DNA of 10,043 nucleotides, taken from an uncultured Saprospiraceae bacterium. Lineage in GTDB: Bacteria; Bacteroidota; Bacteroidia; Chitinophagales; Saprospiraceae. The DNA lies in NCBI GenBank assembly GCA_937969485.1, contig CALBVQ010000071.1, forward strand, positions 1 through 10,043, in the 5' to 3' direction. The notes under the pieces are model-generated. The model was not told the origin of the DNA, did not search any database, and was given only the letters and a program-made list of their open reading frames with translations. The translations under genes were made by a program, and so were the position numbers. Below, piece by piece: positions 6,901 through 10,043 of this stretch. Each line of letters starts with the position of its first letter. The first letter of the stretch is position 1.

Positions 6901-7197
6901 TTACAATTCTCCGTATAAATCTAGCTCTTCACCCTCGGCTAAGGTAATAATTGCTTTCTTAAAAGAAGCAAGATGACCTTTTAAAATACCGCTCTTGGTA
7001 TTACGAGTTCTAGATTTCTTAGGCATTATCATGGTATTTACTGATTTCACAGTAACGCTATATTGTTCCTCTATAGCCTTTCCTATCTCTATCTTATTAG
7101 CTGCCTTATTAACAATGAAGCTATACTGCTGCATGTTTTCAGATAGATTTTCTGATTTCTCAGAAACAATAGGTCTTATTAAAATTTCTTTAGCCAT
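6901..7197 (-). CDS. rplW: 50S ribosomal protein L23 (uL23)
   Basis: The 98-residue product starts MAKEILIRPIVSEKSENLSE. SEK at 12 to 14 is the family hallmark, and its glutamate matches the E. coli Glu18 contact for trigger factor. The body contains YSFIVNKAANKIEIGKAIEE (25 to 44), then VTVKSVNTMIMPKKSRTR (48 to 65), which corresponds to the tunnel-facing loop region. A C-terminal strand KKAIITLAEGEELDLY (79 to 94) completes the fold. L23 forms the chaperone and SRP docking site at the exit tunnel with L29. It follows rplD by 17 nt. Confidence 0.98.
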   Translation of the reverse strand: MAKEILIRPIVSEKSENLSENMQQYSFIVNKAANKIEIGKAIEEQYSVTVKSVNTMIMPKKSRTRNTKSGILKGHLASFKKAIITLAEGEELDLYGEL

Positions 7198-7214
7198 TAC
7201 TAATCAATTCAATA

Positions 7215-7841
7215 TTAAGATAAAGTTTCAGCAAGACTCTTTAATGCGCTTTCGCTCAACAGTAGAGTTTTACAATTCAATATATCATACGTACTTAACT
7301 CGTTAGCATTAATAACTCTTGAGTTAGCGCAATTTCTCGCAGATAAATACAAGTTTGTATTATATTCACCAGACACTAGTAAACTTTTAGTGTCAGAAAG
7401 ATCTAGACTATTCAATACGTTTACAAAGTCTTTAGTTCTAGGTGCGTCAAATGAAAGATCTTCTAACACTTTTACACTTCCTTCCTTCACTTTAAGTGAC
7501 AAAGCAGAAGCTCTTGCTAATCTAGCTACCTTCCTATTAAGCTTCACAGAGTAAGTTCTTGGTCTTGGACCGAACACTCTACCTCCACCTCTAAAAACTG
7601 GAGACTTCAAAGAACCCGCACGCGCAGTACCCGTCCCTTTTTGTCTTTTGATTTTTCTAGTAGACGCCGTAACTTCACCTTTCTCCTTAGCTTTGTGAGT
7701 ACCTTGTCTCTGAGCTGCAAGAAATGACTTTACCGCAAGGTAAATGGCGTGATTATTAGGCTCAATCCCAAAAATTGAATCAGGAAGTTCAATGTTTCTT
7801 CCAGTACCTTTTCCTTCTTTATTAAATACCTCGATATTCAT
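7215..7841 (-). CDS. rplD: 50S ribosomal protein L4 (uL4)
   Basis: The 208-residue product matches L4 length. The N-terminal part has FGIEPNNHAIYLAVKSFLAA (24 to 43). The long tunnel-lining loop spans about residues 45 to 100 and includes QRQGTHKAKEKGEV, KRQKGTGTARAGS (65 to 77) and GGGRVFGPRPR (85 to 95). The globular C-terminal half ends LLLSESALKSLAETLS. In gammaproteobacteria L4 also represses the S10 operon by binding the S10 leader and causing attenuation. The short distance from the likely rpsJ promoter to rpsJ here leaves no room for that kind of leader. It starts 5 nt after the rplC stop. Confidence 0.98.
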   Translation of the reverse strand: MNIEVFNKEGKGTGRNIELPDSIFGIEPNNHAIYLAVKSFLAAQRQGTHKAKEKGEVTASTRKIKRQKGTGTARAGSLKSPVFRGGGRVFGPRPRTYSVKLNRKVARLARASALSLKVKEGSVKVLEDLSFDAPRTKDFVNVLNSLDLSDTKSLLVSGEYNTNLYLSARNCANSRVINANELSTYDILNCKTLLLSESALKSLAETLS

Positions 7842-7846
7842 CGTTG

Positions 7847-8470
7847 CTATTTTTCAATTAAAATAATTGATCCCTTATGACCTGGTACAGCTCCTTTAAC
7901 TACAAGAAGATGTTGTTCAGGGAATAATTTTACAATTTCAAGATTTTTGATCTTCACACGCTTTCCACCCATACGACCACCCATCTTCATACCCTTGATA
8001 ACTTTCGCTGGATATGAAGCAGCACCTATTGACCCAGGAGCTCGTCCTCTATTATGCTGACCGTGAGTAGCATCTCCAACTCCACGGAAGTTATGACGCT
8101 TTACAACACCTTGAAATCCTTTACCTTTTGATACACCAACCGCACTTACCTTATCACCTATCTCAAAAACATCTTGAATAGTGATCTCACCACCTAGCTC
8201 AGCCTCAAAGGTTGAATCACGGAGCTCCACTATCTTTGATTTAGGAGTTGTGTTAGCATTTGCAAAATGACCTAACATTGCTTTTGACGTATTTTTTTCT
8301 TTTGCCGTGCCGTAAGAAATCTGTACTGCATCGTAGCCATCGGGTCCATCAACTGATTTCACCTGAGTTACGATATTGGGTTGTGCCTCAATTATTGTAC
8401 AAGCCACGTTGATACCAGCCTCATTAAAGACGCTAGTCATCCCAACTTTTTTACCTATAATACCGTTCAC
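7847..8470 (-). CDS. rplC: 50S ribosomal protein L3 (uL3), GTG start
   Basis: From the GTG at 8468 to 8470 the product has 207 residues and begins MNGIIGKKVGMTSVFNEAG, the normal L3 N-terminus. An in-frame TTG at 8500 would add ten residues (ICKSLNQKVV after Met) with no family counterpart and no ribosome-binding signal, so GTG is preferred. AAGGTA stands immediately before this GTG exactly as it does before the rpsJ ATG. Family segments are VSKGKGFQGVVKRHNFRG (113 to 130), DATHGQHNRGRAPGSIGAAS (133 to 152) and MKMGGRMGGKRVKIKNLEIV (161 to 180). L3 is an assembly initiator reaching the peptidyl transferase centre. Residue 150 is Ala, where E. coli has the PrmB-methylated Gln150. A 99-nt gap precedes the gene. 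Confidence 0.95.
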   Translation of the reverse strand: MNGIIGKKVGMTSVFNEAGINVACTIIEAQPNIVTQVKSVDGPDGYDAVQISYGTAKEKNTSKAMLGHFANANTTPKSKIVELRDSTFEAELGGEITIQDVFEIGDKVSAVGVSKGKGFQGVVKRHNFRGVGDATHGQHNRGRAPGSIGAASYPAKVIKGMKMGGRMGGKRVKIKNLEIVKLFPEQHLLVVKGAVPGHKGSIILIEK

Positions 8471-8569
8471 TACCTTTTGATTTAAAGATTTACAAATCAA
8501 TTTACTCTATCCAACATGGATGAGATAAAAATATTTTAAGAGAATAATCGTATGTGTATACGTGAGATA
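8471..8569 (-). promoter_or_regulatory. rpsJ–rplC intergenic region with three small inverted repeats
   Basis: This is the longest gap in the window. Read on the minus strand it holds three short inverted repeats in order. CGTAT-ACAC-ATACG lies at 8549 to 8562. ATCCA-TGT-TGGAT has extra CTC/GAG pairing across one bulged base (8505 to 8524). A 7-bp repeat TTGATTT/AAATCAA surrounds a 10-nt loop (8477 to 8500) and ends directly before the AAGGTA that precedes the rplC GTG. No TAnnTTTG box is present. A post-transcriptional control element for rplC and the genes after it is conceivable, but each stem is weak and AT-rich and conservation is untested. Confidence 0.35.
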
Positions 8570-8878
8570 CTAGGTTAATTTAACCTGTATGTCTACACCA
8601 CTTGGTAGTTCTAGCTTTGATAGCGCGTCTACTGTCTTCTGTGTAGGAGTGTATATCTCGATAAGTCTCTTGTGGGTTCTCAATTGAAACTGCTCTCGAG
8701 ATTTTTTATTGACATGCGGAGACCGCAAGACAGTATAAATTTCTTTCTCGGTTGGCAGCGGAATCGGACCCGAAACAACTGCTCCACTGTTCTTTACAGT
8801 TTTTACAATCTTCTCAGTAGACTTATCCACTAGATTATGATCGTAAGAGAGCAATTTTATTCTTATTTTCTGATTCAT
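8570..8878 (-). CDS. rpsJ: 30S ribosomal protein S10 (uS10, NusE)
   Basis: The 102-residue product starts MNQKIRIKLLSYDHNLVDKS and carries the S10 signature across residues 34 to 64 (VVSGPIPLPTEKEIYTVLRS, then PHVNKKSREQF). The C-terminal strand is LELPSGVDIQVKLT. S10 is a 30S head protein and, as NusE, also works with NusB and NusG in transcription antitermination and transcription–translation coupling. It is the first gene after the likely S10-operon promoter (8916 to 8945), with a short leader of about 30 to 40 nt. AAGGTA directly precedes the ATG. Unlike most genes here it is separated from the next gene by 99 nt. Confidence 0.98.
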   Translation of the reverse strand: MNQKIRIKLLSYDHNLVDKSTEKIVKTVKNSGAVVSGPIPLPTEKEIYTVLRSPHVNKKSREQFQLRTHKRLIEIYTPTQKTVDALSKLELPSGVDIQVKLT

Positions 8879-8900
8879 TACCTTGTTTTAAAAATTCCTT

Positions 8901-8938
8901 TGTTAAAAAGAAGCGCAAAGATACACAACTTTTTAACA
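8901..8938. repeat. Perfect 10-bp inverted repeat centred on the rpsJ -7 box
   Basis: On the plus strand TGTTAAAAAG (8901 to 8910) and CTTTTTAACA (8929 to 8938) are exact reverse complements separated by 18 bp. The pairing does not extend inward or outward. The repeat's centre, between 8919 and 8920, is also the exact centre of the -7 element. This could be an operator for a dimeric regulator, or a chance product of AT-rich sequence. As RNA it would form only in transcripts reading through from fusA and would have an 18-nt loop, so it does not look like an intrinsic terminator. Confidence 0.6.
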
Positions 8939-8945
8939 TGGGCAA
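8916..8945 (-). promoter_or_regulatory. Bacteroidota-type promoter of the S10 operon
   Basis: On the minus strand TTG (8943 to 8945) is followed after exactly 19 nt by TATCTTTG (8916 to 8923). This matches the -33 TTG and -7 TAnnTTTG consensus used by the primary sigma factor of Bacteroidota, with the preferred spacing. Transcription would start a few bases downstream, around 8906 to 8912, giving an rpsJ leader of roughly 30 to 40 nt. The -33 element lies just after the fusA stop. The S10 genes can therefore be expressed independently of the str operon, although read-through from fusA is also likely because no terminator separates them. Confidence 0.8.
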
Positions 8946-8955
8946 TATATTATTA

Positions 8956-10043
8956 TTAAACTTTTACTTCACCTTTTGCTTTCGCAATAATTTCTTCAGC
9001 AATTCCTTTCGGTGCTGGAGCAAAATGTGAAAATTCCATTGTACTATTTGCACGACCTGATGTAATTGTTCTTAAATCAGTAACATATCCAAACATTTCA
9101 GAAAGAGGCACATCGGCAGAAATATTAACTGCTCCACCTGCTCTTGGCTCTTGTCCTTTCGGCAATCCTCTTCTTCTGTTAAGATCACCAATTACAGATC
9201 CAGTGTACTCTTCTGGGCTAATTATTTGAAGCTTCATAATTGGTTCAAGTAAAACAGGTTTTGCAAGCTTTGCAGCTGATCTAAATCCTTCCTTTGCACA
9301 CAATTCGAAGGCAATAGGCTTACTATCCACTTGGTGAATAGAACCGTCATACAACTTCACTTTCATACTATCAATACCGTAACCTGCAAGAATACCATTG
9401 CTCATCATCGCAGTGAACCCTTTCACGATAGAAGGGAAAAATTCTTTTGGAATTGCACCTCCAACAATCTTATTGATAAACTGCAACTTGGTTTTACCGC
9501 TCTTGAATTCATCAGACTCTAAAAATTCTTCATCAGCAGGTCCCAGTTCAAATTGCATATCTGCAAATAAACCCGATCCACCTGACTGCTTCTTTAGTTT
9601 TTCTCTATGATCAACAGTAGCAGTCAAAGCCTCTTTATACGTCACCTGAGGAGCACCCTGATCGCATTCAACCTTGAATTCTCGCTTCAAACGATCTACA
9701 ATAATTTCAAGGTGAAGCTCACCCATTCCACTAATAATAGTTTGATTAGTATCTTCATCATACCTTACCTTAAAAGTAGGATCCTCTTCAGACAACTTAG
9801 CTAAAGCCATTCCTAGCTTATCAAGATCTTTCTGTGATTTTGGCTCTATCGCCACACCAATTACTGGATCCGGGAATACCATTGATTCCAGAACAATAGG
9901 TGCATTTTCCGCACACAATGTATCTCCTGTACGGATATCTTTGAATCCTACACCAGCAGCAATATCACCAGCTTCAACCCTATCGATAGGATTTTGCTTA
10001 TTAGAGTGCATTTGGTATAGTCTTGAAATTCTTTCTTTACTTC
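8956..10043 (-). CDS. fusA: Elongation factor G (EF-G), 5'-truncated by the window edge
   Basis: The last 361 residues of EF-G are present; the frame continues past the right edge (SKERISRLYQ precedes the first in-window Met), so that Met is internal. EF-G is the GTPase that drives tRNA–mRNA translocation and, with RRF, ribosome recycling. The GTPase domain and most of domain II are missing. Domain III includes TIISGMGELHLEIIVDRLKR. Domain IV includes YKEALTATVDHREK and the tip loop GSIHQVDSKPIAFELC, whose histidine matches E. coli His583. Domain V has VIGDLNRRRGLPKGQE and FGYVTDLRTITSGRANSTME. It ends GEVKV. The next gene is rpsJ, without an intervening tuf. Confidence 0.98.
   Translation of the reverse strand, partial: SKERISRLYQMHSNKQNPIDRVEAGDIAAGVGFKDIRTGDTLCAENAPIVLESMVFPDPVIGVAIEPKSQKDLDKLGMALAKLSEEDPTFKVRYDEDTNQTIISGMGELHLEIIVDRLKREFKVECDQGAPQVTYKEALTATVDHREKLKKQSGGSGLFADMQFELGPADEEFLESDEFKSGKTKLQFINKIVGGAIPKEFFPSIVKGFTAMMSNGILAGYGIDSMKVKLYDGSIHQVDSKPIAFELCAKEGFRSAAKLAKPVLLEPIMKLQIISPEEYTGSVIGDLNRRRGLPKGQEPRAGGAVNISADVPLSEMFGYVTDLRTITSGRANSTMEFSHFAPAPKGIAEEIIAKAKGEVKV

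Noticed and set aside
8471..8500. Ten-residue N-terminal extension of L3 from a TTG start.
   Set aside because: It has no counterpart in L3 proteins, no ribosome-binding signal, and a better-placed GTG with AAGGTA follows.
8497..8517. Six-codon minus-strand mini-ORF (MLDRVN) in the rpsJ–rplC gap, a possible leader peptide.
   Set aside because: It is too short to distinguish from chance in AT-rich sequence and has no codon pattern suggesting attenuation.
8572..8586. 15-nt palindrome AGGTTAA-T-TTAACCT over the rpsJ stop.
   Set aside because: It lies mostly within the coding codons for the L3-preceding S10 tail, can form only a weak 5-bp stem as RNA, and has no other support.
8879..8955. Intrinsic terminator between fusA and rpsJ.
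   Set aside because: The only inverted repeat has AT-rich arms and an 18-nt loop and is not followed by a clean T-run, so it does not meet terminator criteria.
1..10043. Search for mobile elements, CRISPR arrays, tRNA or rRNA genes and other accessory systems.
   Set aside because: The window is fully accounted for by translation genes with short spacers; no direct-repeat arrays, transposase frames or RNA gene signatures were seen.

Overview
The window is one continuous stretch of the str–S10–spc ribosomal protein supercluster. Every gene lies on the minus strand, so transcription runs from high to low coordinates. The DNA is AT-rich. The proteins carry sequence traits typical of Bacteroidota: L14 ending in APEVL, an 89-residue S14 without a zinc ribbon, S10 starting MNQKIRIK, and fusA followed directly by rpsJ with no tuf between them. 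The Shine-Dalgarno-poor gene starts and a TTG-N19-TATCTTTG promoter agree with this. The L14 and S14 sequences resemble Cytophaga-type more than Flavobacterium-type homologues, but I cannot fix the genus by eye.

Layout in transcription order. The 3' half of fusA (EF-G) enters from the right edge (10043 to 8956). A 77-bp gap follows that holds a well-formed Bacteroidota-type promoter inside a perfect 10-bp inverted repeat. Next come rpsJ (S10), a 99-bp gap with several small inverted repeats, then rplC (L3), rplD (L4), rplW (L23), rplB (L2), rpsS (S19), rplV (L22) and rpsC (S3). A 60-bp gap with a possible second promoter precedes rplP (L16), rpmC (L29), rpsQ (S17), rplN (L14), rplX (L24), rplE (L5), rpsN (S14), rpsH (S8), rplF (L6), rplR (L18), rpsE (S5) and the first 41 codons of rpmD (L30), which is cut by the left edge. 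Apart from the three gaps named, spacers run from a 1-nt overlap to 30 nt, so this reads as one polycistronic unit. No intrinsic terminator is visible.

The products are core parts of the translation machinery: 20 small and large subunit ribosomal proteins plus the translocase EF-G. Their co-transcription allows balanced subunit supply. In other bacteria such operons are autoregulated by S8 and L4; no recognisable copy of those operators is evident here.

The coding content is ordinary housekeeping and I see no new gene system, mobile element, CRISPR array, tRNA or rRNA. The points worth a second look are non-coding or concern start sites: the inverted repeat centred exactly on the -7 box of the rpsJ promoter, the structured rpsJ–rplC gap, a GTG start for rplC that removes a spurious 10-residue N-terminal extension, and a possible internal promoter before rplP that shares 13 of 14 bases with the start of the rpsJ transcript.
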